Assembly (NCBI GenBank): GCA_016699165.1
Contig: CP064963.1
Span: forward strand, 2,976,001-3,040,000
Reading direction: 5' to 3'
Length of the DNA stretch: 64,000 nucleotides
Source: Candidatus Melainabacteria bacterium
GTDB lineage: Bacteria; Cyanobacteriota; Vampirovibrionia; Obscuribacterales; Obscuribacteraceae
The translations under genes and the position numbers were made by a program. The notes below the pieces were generated by a model. That model did not search any database. It was not told the DNA's origin and saw only the letters and a list, made by a program, of their open reading frames with translations. How positions within the stretch are numbered: the first letter of the stretch is position 1; the number at the start of each line of letters is the position of its first letter. Below are positions 9,051-16,625 of the stretch, one piece after another.

Positions 9051-9324
9051 GCCAGTAAGCTTGAACTGCTAGACCCTGGGGCTTCTTGGATTTGAACTTC
9101 GTTTAGAAGTTTGGTCCAGGAAGTCTCTTCTTTAGACTTTTACAACTATATTGATTAATAGATAGTCTTTTTTTGCACCTTGTCTGTTTTAGATTTTTGC
9201 TCAAATATGAATAAACTGACGCGATTTACCTCAAGAATATTCTTAGCTAAAAGCTTATGGATAATCTATTTCGGCACATCAAAAAAAGTCAAAATGTTTT
9301 ATGACTTGTCGCAAAGGAGGGAAT

Positions 9325-10071
9325 ATGCACCAGGTATTCAACCATCGAAATTTCTATCGGGAATTCGACCGTGACCTGCAAGAGGCGCGTTTTCTTGTGA
9401 TCATTCAAAGTCCATTCATGACCTTGAAGAGAGTAAAAAATCTAAATCCTATTCTTGCCGATTGTGTGGCTAGAAAAGTTAGAGTGTGTGTTTTCACTCA
9501 AGAAATCGACTCTCGTTTTTCAACTGCCGAAGATTATGCAGAAAAAATTGCGACACTAAATGCGGTCTCAGATAAGCTCCTTTCCATCGGTATTCACATA
9601 AACAAAGTTCCAAAAATTCACGAAAAGCTAGTTGTTATTGACGAAAATATTCTTTGGGAAGGTAGTTTGAATCCGCTCAGTTACTTTGATACGTCTGAGC
9701 GAATGACTCGTTGGCAATGTTCCGAGCAGGTTAGAAGTGCCTTGACCATGCACAATTTAACGAATTGCTCATTTTGTCTAGAGGCATTGCTGGTTGGGAA
9801 TCTTCGGTTCATTTTCGGAAATGTCATTGCCAGACGGCGAAAAATCTTGAATTTGTCTCAAAAAGAATTTTCAGAATTGACTGGAGTTTCTCAAACAACG
9901 ATTTCAAGGATCGAAAATGGTGAATATGATTGTCGAATCAGTCGTGTTTCAAAAATATTCGAAGCCCTTGGTCTGCATTGCAGGCCTGTGCCCTGGTATA
10001 TGGCTTACACTCTCGACCATGATCTTCGTAATGCACTTAAATTGAATTTGTGTAACGACCAATCGAGTTGA
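9325..10071 (+). CDS. PLD-family nuclease-like domain fused to XRE helix-turn-helix
   Basis: 248-residue fusion. The N-terminal ~130 residues are a single-motif phospholipase D/Nuc-type domain with an intact signature H99-x-K101-x4-D106-x6-G113-S114-x-N116; single-motif members usually work as dimers cutting nucleic acid or phosphodiesters. Residues ~165-220 are an XRE/Cro-type helix-turn-helix (RRKILNLSQKEFSELTGVSQTTISRIENGEYDCRIS). The ATG at 9325 follows AAAGGAGGGAAT, an excellent Shine-Dalgarno. Codon use is AT-rich, unlike the cassette before it. Two 18-bp palindromes lie just after the stop. It could be an autoregulated DNA-binding enzyme, or a defence or toxin-type module; neither is shown. 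Confidence 0.8.
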   Translation: MHQVFNHRNFYREFDRDLQEARFLVIIQSPFMTLKRVKNLNPILADCVARKVRVCVFTQEIDSRFSTAEDYAEKIATLNAVSDKLLSIGIHINKVPKIHEKLVVIDENILWEGSLNPLSYFDTSERMTRWQCSEQVRSALTMHNLTNCSFCLEALLVGNLRFIFGNVIARRRKILNLSQKEFSELTGVSQTTISRIENGEYDCRISRVSKIFEALGLHCRPVPWYMAYTLDHDLRNALKLNLCNDQSS

Positions 10072-10081
10072 AAATCCTAAG

Positions 10082-10134
10082 AATATGCGGCCGGCCGCAT
10101 ATTTTTCTGCGATTTTTATGCGGCCCACCGCATA
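10082..10134. repeat. Paired 18-bp palindromes, 33 bp centre to centre (locus 1)
   Basis: Two dyads, TATGCGGCCGGCCGCATA (10084-10101, extended to a perfect 22-bp palindrome at 10082-10103) and TATGCGGCCCACCGCATA (10117-10134), separated by a 15-nt T-rich spacer. The same architecture recurs at 32.81 and 63.04 kb. It lies 11 bp after the PLD-HTH stop codon and 100 bp before the response regulator. It could be an operator pair or a REP-like extragenic palindrome. Confidence 0.85.
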
Positions 10135-10233
10135 TTCTGAAAGAAGAGACAGATTGGTGTCTGGAAATGCCCAGTTCAGGTTCATGCTGTTAGAATTGAG
10201 CCTGATCTATTTAGTAAGGAAACGACGAGACTG

Positions 10234-10917
10234 ATGGCACGGATACTGGTAGTCGAAGACGACCGGCACCTGAGAACAATCATCAAAGCTTATCTTCAGG
10301 CCGAAGAACACGATGTCGAGCTGGCTGAAGATGGTGAGACTGCGCGCGCATTTTTGAAAACAGGTGAGTTCGACTTTCTTATACTCGATTGGATGCTGCC
10401 CGATAGAACAGGGGTGGAAATCTGTCAGGAGTATCGCCAAAGAGGCGGCAGCGCGCTTGTGATGATGCTTACAGCGCGTCATGACGCAAAAGACAAAGCG
10501 ACTGCACTTGATGCTGGTGCGGACGATTATTTAGTTAAGCCATTTGATCAAATTGAATTTCAGGCTCGTGTTCGCGCATTGCTTCGCAGACAGGGTTCGT
10601 GGGGTTCTGTATCGAATAAAATTATTGTCGGCGACTTAGTTATAGATACCTTGAAAAAAACAGTCAGTAGAGGCGGAGCAGAAATTGAATTGCGTCCGCG
10701 CGAATATAGTTTGCTTGAATTTTTGAGCAAACATAAAGGACAGAGTTTCACAGCTGAAGCGCTTTTTGCCAGACTCTGGAACACTGATTCTGTGGCCGCT
10801 CAAGAGACTGTTCGTATGCACGTAATGACTCTGCGCAAGAAGCTTGGCGATGATAATGCTCTAAATCCGATTATTGTTTCGTCGCGCGGTCGCGGATACA
10901 AAATCGCCGACTCCTGA
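10234..10917 (+). CDS. OmpR/PhoB-family response regulator
   Basis: Two-component transcription regulator: receiver domain (about 1-118) with acidic pair VVEDD, phospho-acceptor D52 in LILDWML, Thr in MLTARHD and Lys in YLVKPFD, followed by a winged-helix Trans_reg_C domain (about 130-225; ELRPREYSLLEFLSKHKGQSFTAEALFARLW, ending in SRGRGYKIADS). No sensor kinase lies next to it, so it is an orphan in this window. The paired palindromes upstream could influence its promoter. Confidence 0.95.
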   Translation: MARILVVEDDRHLRTIIKAYLQAEEHDVELAEDGETARAFLKTGEFDFLILDWMLPDRTGVEICQEYRQRGGSALVMMLTARHDAKDKATALDAGADDYLVKPFDQIEFQARVRALLRRQGSWGSVSNKIIVGDLVIDTLKKTVSRGGAEIELRPREYSLLEFLSKHKGQSFTAEALFARLWNTDSVAAQETVRMHVMTLRKKLGDDNALNPIIVSSRGRGYKIADS

Positions 10918-10993
10918 AAAAATTCCTGCAAGTTTATGTTCGCTTTACGCTCAAATTATTTTTGCTTTGCACTCGGCATTGCAAACTGAAGTT

Positions 10994-11356
10994 GTGAGGC
11001 GCACGATTGAGGTCTGGGAAATGCAGGAAGTAAGTGGCGGCGTTGAAAAACAAAACGTTTGGATGACCGACGTACATAAGAAAGTGTCTGAATTGTTGCA
11101 TAAGTTTTTCCCAAAGCAAGCTGAAATGGTTATGAACGAACAGTCTGAAAAGGATCGGTTGTCGTCGTTGCAAGTGCGCTACAGCAAGCAGCATAACAAA
11201 GATATATCGGCTCTAGAGCGCAGACAACGCAAAACAATGGAGCAATCTGCTGCTCGTATTAAAGCGATGAGACTGGCTAAGAGTCACTCGCATGTAGAGC
11301 AGTCAGGCGATAATTGGCAGGCTTTCGACGATTACATAAACCCAAATTCAAACTAA
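10994..11356 (+). CDS. Uncharacterised helical basic protein
   Basis: No family recognised. The frame stays open back to 10874, overlapping the response regulator, but the helical core (EVWEMQEVSGGVEKQNVWMTDVHKKVSELLHKFFP) begins near GTG 10994 or ATG 11021; the start is a guess. The rest is Lys/Arg/Gln-rich, predicted helical and soluble (KDISALERRQRKTMEQSAARIKAMR). It is probably transcribed with the response regulator. It ends just before a strong terminator hairpin. Confidence 0.5.
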   Translation: MRRTIEVWEMQEVSGGVEKQNVWMTDVHKKVSELLHKFFPKQAEMVMNEQSEKDRLSSLQVRYSKQHNKDISALERRQRKTMEQSAARIKAMRLAKSHSHVEQSGDNWQAFDDYINPNSN

Positions 11357-11432
11357 ACGATATAGTGTATGGCGACAAAAAAGGAACCCGGCGAAACCCG
11401 CATATAGAGCAGGTCTCAACCAGGTAGGGTGA

Positions 11433-11468
11433 AGAGAGGGAAGTTTTGAACCTTCCCTCTCTTTTTTT
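11433..11468 (+). terminator. Rho-independent terminator
   Basis: AGAGAGGGAAG / CCTTCCCTCTCT stem with TTTTGAA loop followed by a seven-T tract. It closes the response-regulator transcript and faces the convergent GC-rich operon whose last gene ends at 11481. Confidence 0.9.
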
Positions 11469-11480
11469 CATGTGTCGACT

Positions 11481-11840
11481 TCAGCGCTTGGTCGCGACTA
11501 GCCACGGAAGCCGGTTTGTGATGGCTACGTCGTTCTCACGCACGAAATTGTGAGTGAGCCAGCCGCACCATCCCAGCGTCGCTACAACAAACGCCAGTTC
11601 GAATTGAATGGCGTTGCTCAGGATGTAGTCGTCGCCCACGCCGAAGAAAGCGAGCACCGGAGTGCGCGCCACGGCGTAGAGCAGGAAGTAGAGAAGTCCA
11701 AACGCGATGGTCGAGATGCCGCGCTCGTTGAAGCGATAGGGGGCAATCTTCTGTGTGAAAGACTGGCGACCGAACTGAATAGCGATGACCGCAACAGCCA
11801 TGAGGACGCTCAGAAGCATCAACCACTGGGGAATGTCCAT
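11481..11840 (-). CDS. Small polytopic membrane protein
   Basis: 119-residue protein with about three transmembrane helices (WLMLLSVLMAVAVIAI, FGLLYFLLYAV, FELAFVVATLGWCGWL). No family recognised. The ATG at 11840 (MDIPQWLML) is preferred over a longer open frame to 11933 because AAAGGAAAATCAC precedes it and the extension overlaps the nuclease gene. It is the distal gene of a leftward GC-rich operon (13466 to 11481). Confidence 0.75.
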   Translation of the reverse strand: MDIPQWLMLLSVLMAVAVIAIQFGRQSFTQKIAPYRFNERGISTIAFGLLYFLLYAVARTPVLAFFGVGDDYILSNAIQFELAFVVATLGWCGWLTHNFVRENDVAITNRLPWLVATKR

Positions 11841-11871
11841 GTGATTTTCCTTTCTTGATTTCGTTTTTGAC

Positions 11872-12498
11872 TCAGTTTGCAATGAGAGTCTGGTCCTGCT
11901 GCGACATGTGCGCGTGCAGATAGTTCCAGACACCCATCAACAAATCCGCCCGTTTCTTCGACCGCACAAAGTTGAGGAGGTTGGCTTGCTTATCGGCTGA
12001 TGCCGAATAGTTCCAACTACCGTCCTCGACCCAGATGCCGTCAACGATGGTGAATTTGTTGTGCATAATGCCTGAGCGGGGCGAGGTACCGATGATGACT
12101 TCGATACCAGCCTCGCGCAGTTTCAAAATGAGCGCTTTGCCCGAACGACCTTTTGCCTGGGAGCGGTCGGCGAGCACCCGGACGGTTTTACCGTCTTTGT
12201 GCAGAGCGATAAGCTTGTCACCAATTGAAGCTTCGGTGAAGCCGTAGATAGCGACAAAGACCGAAGTCTCTGCTTTGTCCAGAAACTTGAGGTAGGCAGC
12301 AAGACCCGATTGTTTGGGCGTGGCAACCGTTTCTATCAAGTCCTGAGGATCGATATCTTCGCATCCGGCTGGAAGTTTGAACTCCGCCTGCGCACTTTGG
12401 GTGGTGGCAGACCCGGTAAACTTAGCCGTCGCAAAGCCACCGCCGAATGCCGCTGTAAGAGCCAGCAAACAGGCGATGATTTTGTTTCGAAGAGTCAT
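11872..12498 (-). CDS. Secreted PLD-superfamily nuclease (Nuc-like)
   Basis: 208-residue protein with an N-terminal signal peptide (about residues 5-27, ending near ATAKF) and one HKD motif: H146-x-K148-x4-D153-x6-G160-S161-x-N163. This matches the single-motif Nuc endonucleases (pKM101 Nuc, periplasmic), which dimerise and degrade DNA without metal. Expected outside the cytoplasm, possibly for scavenging DNA or barring incoming DNA. Start supported by AAGGGGTCTC directly upstream, which overlaps the stop of the upstream small frame. GC-rich codons. It is related only in catalytic motif to the cytoplasmic PLD-HTH fusion 2 kb away. Confidence 0.9.
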   Translation of the reverse strand: MTLRNKIIACLLALTAAFGGGFATAKFTGSATTQSAQAEFKLPAGCEDIDPQDLIETVATPKQSGLAAYLKFLDKAETSVFVAIYGFTEASIGDKLIALHKDGKTVRVLADRSQAKGRSGKALILKLREAGIEVIIGTSPRSGIMHNKFTIVDGIWVEDGSWNYSASADKQANLLNFVRSKKRADLLMGVWNYLHAHMSQQDQTLIAN

Positions 12499-12506
12499 GA
12501 GACCCC

Positions 12507-12697
12507 TTAATTGTTGGAGTTGTCAGTGGCTGGAATAGCCATGCGCTTATGCAGCGGAAAGGTCCACTCGGCGTAGGTGTTGGTTGCGTCGTTGACCGAA
12601 GCCATCGAGCGACCCCCCTTCAATTCGACTGCAAGAGTCGCTGGCAAATTTCGCCAGTTTTTGCGTTGAGGACGAAGTCGGGGAATTTAATCGTCAT
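12507..12697 (-). pseudogene. Small cassette gene split by a -1 frameshift at an A5 run
   Basis: Two overlapping reading pieces on one strand: ATG 12697 (MTIKFPDFVLNAKTGE..., stop at 12620) with a good GAGGAGAAAAGC site, and a second frame ending at the stop 12507-12509 (...NLPATLAVELKGGRSMASVNDATNTYAEWTFPLHKRMAI...). Slipping back one base at the A5 run (12658-12662) joins them into one ~63-residue protein reading FVLNAKNWRNLPATLAVEL. It could be a sequencing error at a homopolymer, a true mutation, or programmed slippage on CAAAAAC; alternatively the downstream piece starts at ATG 12605 behind AGGGGGG as its own 32-residue gene. Confidence 0.5.
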
Positions 12698-12707
12698 GCT
12701 TTTCTCC

Positions 12708-13073
12708 TCAAAAGAACACTCGATCGACGACCGAGTCTCCCTCCATTTGCGTTGTGGTTGAGTCTTGACGGGTGAATGTGATTTGCACTTGAACGGGCGA
12801 GACGTCCTTGAACCGCTTCAGAAGAAAGTCTTTGGACTGGTTCAGGATTTTTCCGCCGATGCCATCGATCACTTCGAAGGCACCGTCTGTGGTGCAAATG
12901 CGATATTGAGGAAGAAGGGCGGGGCAGTCGCCGTCGTACCGACTCAAAGCCAGTTCAACAGCCTCTCTGCCTTCCCCCTGGTACTTCAGTCTGACGCTTT
13001 TACACTCCTGCTGATTCTGCAAGGTGACAAGCGCCAGACCGATCGAATGTAGGAAGAATGGCGGAAGATGCAT
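12708..13073 (-). CDS. Uncharacterised cassette protein, weak paralogue of its upstream neighbour
   Basis: 121 residues, no signal peptide or membrane helix recognised. Its N-terminus (LPPFFLHSIGLALVTLQ) and overall layout resemble the neighbouring 129-residue protein (LRNFFRNSLGLGIFGLTKG); both have a central Cys (CTTDGAF / CKTFSVKD), a helix of hydrophobic/Lys residues, and a beta end (VQVQITFT / VKVKVTLVSL). This suggests duplication, seen only by eye. It starts 3 bp after the stop of the upstream gene, so translation is probably coupled. Confidence 0.65.
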   Translation of the reverse strand: MHLPPFFLHSIGLALVTLQNQQECKSVRLKYQGEGREAVELALSRYDGDCPALLPQYRICTTDGAFEVIDGIGGKILNQSKDFLLKRFKDVSPVQVQITFTRQDSTTTQMEGDSVVDRVFF

Positions 13074-13076
13074 CCT

Positions 13077-13466
13077 TCACTCGGTGTAATACGACGGCCA
13101 CTTCCACGAGGTGGAGTCGGCGTCGAACTCCACCGGTTCGCGCGTCATATCCTTGAGGGACACCAGGGTCACCTTCACCTTAACGACGCCGGCGGCGCCG
13201 CTTGCAGCGAGCTTCTGCTCGAGATAATCGAGCGTGGGCTTGACCACCTTGAGGCATTCGGTGTCCTTCACGCTGAACGTCTTGCAGGCACTCTGCATTT
13301 CGAGCGAAGACGGGTAGCCGGGAATGAGCGACAGGTCGAGAGTGACCGAGTCGTTGGCACTGGCTCCCTCGGGAGTGAAGCAGATCTTCGCGTTGGTGTA
13401 GTCGCCCTTGGTGAGACCGAAGATGCCCAGACCAAGCGAATTGCGGAAGAAGTTGCGGAGTTCCAT
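13077..13466 (-). CDS. Uncharacterised 129-residue cassette protein
   Basis: First gene of the leftward GC-rich operon. No recognised family; mixed alpha/beta with several charged surfaces and two central Cys (SACKTF, TECLKVV). The ATG is preceded by GAGGAGAAAAAACA, a strong Shine-Dalgarno, and by a structured leader (13490-13560). The weak similarity to the next gene suggests an old tandem duplication. GC-ending codons dominate. Confidence 0.68.
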   Translation of the reverse strand: MELRNFFRNSLGLGIFGLTKGDYTNAKICFTPEGASANDSVTLDLSLIPGYPSSLEMQSACKTFSVKDTECLKVVKPTLDYLEQKLAASGAAGVVKVKVTLVSLKDMTREPVEFDADSTSWKWPSYYTE

Positions 13467-13489
13467 TGTTTTTTCTCCTCATGTTAGGA

Positions 13490-13560
13490 GTGAAGCTCTT
13501 ATCTTTTCGTAGTCAATCGACTCATCGGGATTTCCCAATGAGAAAAGATCAAAGCTCCAA
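13490..13560 (-). promoter_or_regulatory. Candidate structured leader RNA (three-way junction)
   Basis: On the minus strand the leader of the 13466 operon can fold with a long imperfect outer stem (GGAGCTTTGATCTTTTC paired with GAAAAGATAAGAGCTTC) enclosing a 9-bp hairpin (TCATTGGGA / TCCCGATGA) and a small GTC/GAC hairpin. It ends about 25 bases before the ATG. No known riboswitch class is recognised. Confidence 0.55.
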
Positions 13561-13756
13561 GGTGTACGTGAGTAGTTGGTTTAGAGTTGAAGTTGAATAA
13601 AAAAGAGAGACAAATAGATACCTTCAACTTAAAAAAGTGCGCATAGTACGCGCAAGAAAGATTTAATTCATTAGGGCTAAGTACTGGTAAAAGCTCATGA
13701 ACTAAAATAAATGACGAAGCGTAAAGCTAGCCAAGCTAGCGCTAACTTTTATTTTC

Positions 13757-13828
13757 GGTGGCGTATATGGTGTCGAAAATAGTACCGAATATGATACCGA
13801 ATGTGATAGTAAATGCAGTATCGTTTTA
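13757..13828. repeat. 12-bp phased degenerate repeats
   Basis: Six consecutive 12-mers read GGTGGCGTATAT, GGTGTCGAAAAT, AGTACCGAATAT, GATACCGAATGT, GATAGTAAATGC, AGTATCGTTTTA; copies two to five fit a consensus near GRTACCGAATRT. Similar phased copies occur upstream of two other GC-rich cassettes (30728-30751 and 57441-57464). They resemble iterons or clustered operator sites; the match is by eye and degenerate. Confidence 0.55.
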
Positions 13829-14253
13829 TTAAGCTAGCGCAAGTTGCGCCACCCTGCTCTGGTCTTAAAAGTCGCTTATATTGACAACGTTAGAGGCGCT
13901 TCATTACTAGATCTAGAGCTGAAAAGCCAAAAGCATCAAGGTCTTACCTATCTCTTAACTCTATGATCATTATCTGGTGAAGACGAATCTCATATGTAAG
14001 CGCGCCCGAATTATTTACTTTGCTCTCTTATTAGTACTAACGTTCAATTACATCTTTTCGTTTATTGCAGCAGGTAAAAAGCAAAGCAGCTCAGTCGTTT
14101 TAACCCTCAATCACAGACACCTCGACTATTGAAAGTCGGCGATTGAGACTGCAATGCAAAAAACGAAAGATTGAATCGGTCTGCATTGAGCCAGCATTGT
14201 CTGTGGTGCTCGGCTCTAACATGCATGACTCAACCGAAAGGAACTACCACACT

Positions 14254-16236
14254 ATGAGCAAGCTCTTCGGTAATTCCACTGACAGTCCGAAAGGATGGCA
14301 GTGGCTCGTGTTCCCGCTCGCGCTCGTTTGGTTTGCACTGAACGAATCGCGTAAATTTCTGCACCGCGTGTCCTACGACGGTGTATCGGGAATCATTTCC
14401 GCAATCTTCAGCGTCTTCCTCTCCTTCGGCGCCGTCGTCTGGTCCTCGCACAGCCTCGGCTGGCAGCAGGGTTACCCGGCGTGGTACTGGATTCCAGGCG
14501 GACTTTTCGCCGGCTGGTGTACCTACGCGTACATCTGGCCTCTGATTCACCTCGTCGTCATTCGAGGCGTGATCAAGCTCTCGGACCTGATCTGGGAAGC
14601 TCTGAAATTCGTCGGTCGCGACATCTACGCGCCGGTGACCAAGTTCGTTGCTGACGCAGCGCGCATTTTGCCTGGTTCGAGCGCCCTCTGGGACTCGTTC
14701 AAGGAGCGTGACCGCTTCGGCAACATCCTTGCCATCGCAACTGCCGTCGGCACTCTCGCCTTCGCGGTCTGGACTGGTCTCGATGTCTGGGGCAAGGCTG
14801 CCGCAGTCATTCCGGGTCTCGTTCCGGCTGTGCTCGTCGCCTGGACGCCCACCTGGGTAGTCTCGGTGCTTGGCGCCGCCTGCGGTACCATCGTGGCTGT
14901 GTCCATTTGCAGCCTCGTCTTCCAGCTCCTGGATAAGAGCCGTCTCGACGGTCTGGCAGTCGGCTTCGGCGCGGCTCTGGGTTACGTCTACTTCGGCACT
15001 TTCACCTCGTGGCTGGCTCTTGTCGGTCTCACCGGCTATGGCGCATGGGCCGGCCTTGCCGTTGCCTATGTGGTCTATCTCGCCTACGCCTTCCCGGCGA
15101 TGAACAAGCTTCTGTCGCTCGGCGTCTTCAAGCAGATTGCCGAATGGCTCTCCAAGGTCAATCAGAAGACCTACGGTGACGACCAGGGCGACTACTCCAA
15201 GGTCTACGGTCATGTCGCCAACATCGGCGTCGCTGCCGCTCTGACCTGGGTTGCCTGGACCACGTGCGCTGCACTGGGTCTGGCTCTCTACTTCACCATC
15301 CCGATTATGGCGGTCGTCGCCGTCACTGCGTACCTGTTCGACAAGGAACTGCTGCGCGGCAACTTCTCGGTCATCCTAGTCGGCCTGGGCGCTTCGGGCT
15401 ACATCGGCTACGAAGCCTACAACTACTACCTCTCCGCGGGCTATCCCTTCGGAGTGTTCGGCGCGGCTCCGGCTGCGGCTTTCTCTTTCCTCGCTTCGAT
15501 GATGATCGCTTATCCGATCGTCTATCTCGGCGTGCGTTATGTCCTCGTTGCCATCGGCGTGGAGCGTCTGCGCTACCCGCTCGACCAGCTCTACAAGGCT
15601 GTCCAGGATTCGGTCGAAGTCGTTGCCAAACGGCTCGAGCGCGTCTACTGGAGCGCCTACAAGGACAACAGCGACTATCGCGACTGGTTCGTCCAGGTCG
15701 TGAACATCGCGCTTGCAGTGGCGATCTATCTGTCGCTCACCGTCTATCTCGGCTTCGGCTCATCCGTGGTCTGGATTGCGGTCGCAGGCTTCCTCACCTT
15801 CTGCGCCTACGCATTCTTCGGTCAGTTCCTGGCTCGCCCGGCTGACATCGGACTGCATTTTGCCGGCGGCATCGCTGGTATCGCCGCCTCTGCATGGGTC
15901 GGTTCTGCGGTCTGGTCTGTGACCAGCACCTACTGGATCGTCGCTGTGGCTGCGGTCTTCACCTGGCCGGTCGTGTACGCATTCGCCTTCCCGGTGGTGT
16001 ACATCGTGCTGCGCCTTCTGACCAACGTGCTCATCGCGAGCTGGTCGCGCCCGCTTCTGGTGGGTCTGCACAGCTTCGCCTGGACCGTTTTCGACAAGGC
16101 CATCTGGACTCCGGTCCAGGCGGTCGCAAGCGCCATCAAGGTGATGCTGGGTCCCATCTGGGGCTTCTTCGTCGCCGTTGGCAATGCGGTCAAGTCTGTC
16201 TATGACGGCTTGATGCGCATCCTGCGCCGCAACTAA
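14254..16236 (+). CDS. Large polytopic membrane protein of unknown function
   Basis: 660 residues with many hydrophobic segments (about 14 or more candidate helices) spaced along the whole length, rich in Trp, Tyr, Ala and Gly. Internal units look repeated, for example KFVADAARILPG, KVNQKTYGDDQGDYSKVYGHVANIGVAAALTWVAW and ERVYWSAYKDNSDYRDWFVQVVNIALAVAIYL, suggesting duplication of a helical bundle module. No transporter family recognised. The ATG is preceded by CGAAAGGA 11 bases upstream; an open extension to 14143 lacks a ribosome site. Codons are extremely GC-ending. First gene of a rightward operon of membrane proteins. Confidence 0.8.
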   Translation: MSKLFGNSTDSPKGWQWLVFPLALVWFALNESRKFLHRVSYDGVSGIISAIFSVFLSFGAVVWSSHSLGWQQGYPAWYWIPGGLFAGWCTYAYIWPLIHLVVIRGVIKLSDLIWEALKFVGRDIYAPVTKFVADAARILPGSSALWDSFKERDRFGNILAIATAVGTLAFAVWTGLDVWGKAAAVIPGLVPAVLVAWTPTWVVSVLGAACGTIVAVSICSLVFQLLDKSRLDGLAVGFGAALGYVYFGTFTSWLALVGLTGYGAWAGLAVAYVVYLAYAFPAMNKLLSLGVFKQIAEWLSKVNQKTYGDDQGDYSKVYGHVANIGVAAALTWVAWTTCAALGLALYFTIPIMAVVAVTAYLFDKELLRGNFSVILVGLGASGYIGYEAYNYYLSAGYPFGVFGAAPAAAFSFLASMMIAYPIVYLGVRYVLVAIGVERLRYPLDQLYKAVQDSVEVVAKRLERVYWSAYKDNSDYRDWFVQVVNIALAVAIYLSLTVYLGFGSSVVWIAVAGFLTFCAYAFFGQFLARPADIGLHFAGGIAGIAASAWVGSAVWSVTSTYWIVAVAAVFTWPVVYAFAFPVVYIVLRLLTNVLIASWSRPLLVGLHSFAWTVFDKAIWTPVQAVASAIKVMLGPIWGFFVAVGNAVKSVYDGLMRILRRN

Positions 16237-16275
16237 ACGGCGCGCATTTCTACATAAACCCGAAGGGCGGCATTA

Positions 16276-16298
16276 GGCACCAGCTTGGTGCCGCCTTT
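16276..16298 (+). terminator. Stem-loop after the large membrane protein gene
   Basis: Perfect GGCACCA / TGGTGCC hairpin with GCT loop, embedded in a wider GGCGGCA / TGCCGCC arm pair and followed by TTTC. It may attenuate rather than fully stop transcription, as two small membrane genes follow. Confidence 0.65.
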
Positions 16299-16327
16299 CA
16301 CCACCCTTTTTTCTAAAGGAAAAAATC

Positions 16328-16594
16328 ATGAGTAGCAGCTTCTATGCGGGCTTGCTCAGCTGGTTTCTGGCTGCAGTGGTCACGCTCGTCACTCTCAAGC
16401 TCTCGCTTCCGGACCCGCAGATGGTCCGCGCCAGCGCTTCTCTCGTTCTCTACGGACTTCCGGTCGTGATGGCAGGCGGTCTGGTCTTCGGGCTTTTGTC
16501 CAAGACCAAGTACAGCGAATTTGGTGCCCAGCTCTTCTTCGGTAGCGGCATCTATGTATTCGGCGGCTTCATCGTCGGTTGCTTCATCGTCTGA
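16328..16594 (+). CDS. Small membrane protein (88 residues)
   Basis: About three transmembrane segments (SWFLAAVVTLVTL, SLVLYGLPVVMAGGLVFGLL, LFFGSGIYVFGGFIVGCFIV). No family recognised. Start supported by CTAAAGGAAAAAATC before the ATG. Sits between the large membrane protein gene and another small hydrophobic gene in one GC-rich transcript, so the three may form one membrane complex; this is inference. Confidence 0.72.
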   Translation: MSSSFYAGLLSWFLAAVVTLVTLKLSLPDPQMVRASASLVLYGLPVVMAGGLVFGLLSKTKYSEFGAQLFFGSGIYVFGGFIVGCFIV

Positions 16595-16625
16595 CCCCCC
16601 TTCATTCTTAAGTTAAGGAAAAAGA

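Larger units (their letters stand above)
13467..14253. other. Long intergenic region between divergent GC-rich operons
   Basis: About 790 bp with no convincing gene. It holds the leader RNA for the leftward operon (13490-13560), two GCTAGCGC motifs (13735, 13835), a run of 12-bp phased repeats (13757-13828), and a TTGACA box near 13881 that could serve the rightward membrane-protein operon. The base composition is AT-rich, in contrast to the operons on both sides. Confidence 0.7.

Noticed and set aside
9051..9324. CCTGGGG...TCCAGG region at about 9075-9120 as a tRNA or small RNA
   Set aside because: Arms do not give a cloverleaf and no TTCGA-type T-loop is present; at most a weak terminator for the 9050 gene.
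14230..15213. 327-residue frame antisense to the large membrane protein
   Set aside because: Low-complexity acidic/arginine composition typical of the reverse complement of a GC-rich membrane gene; no start signal.
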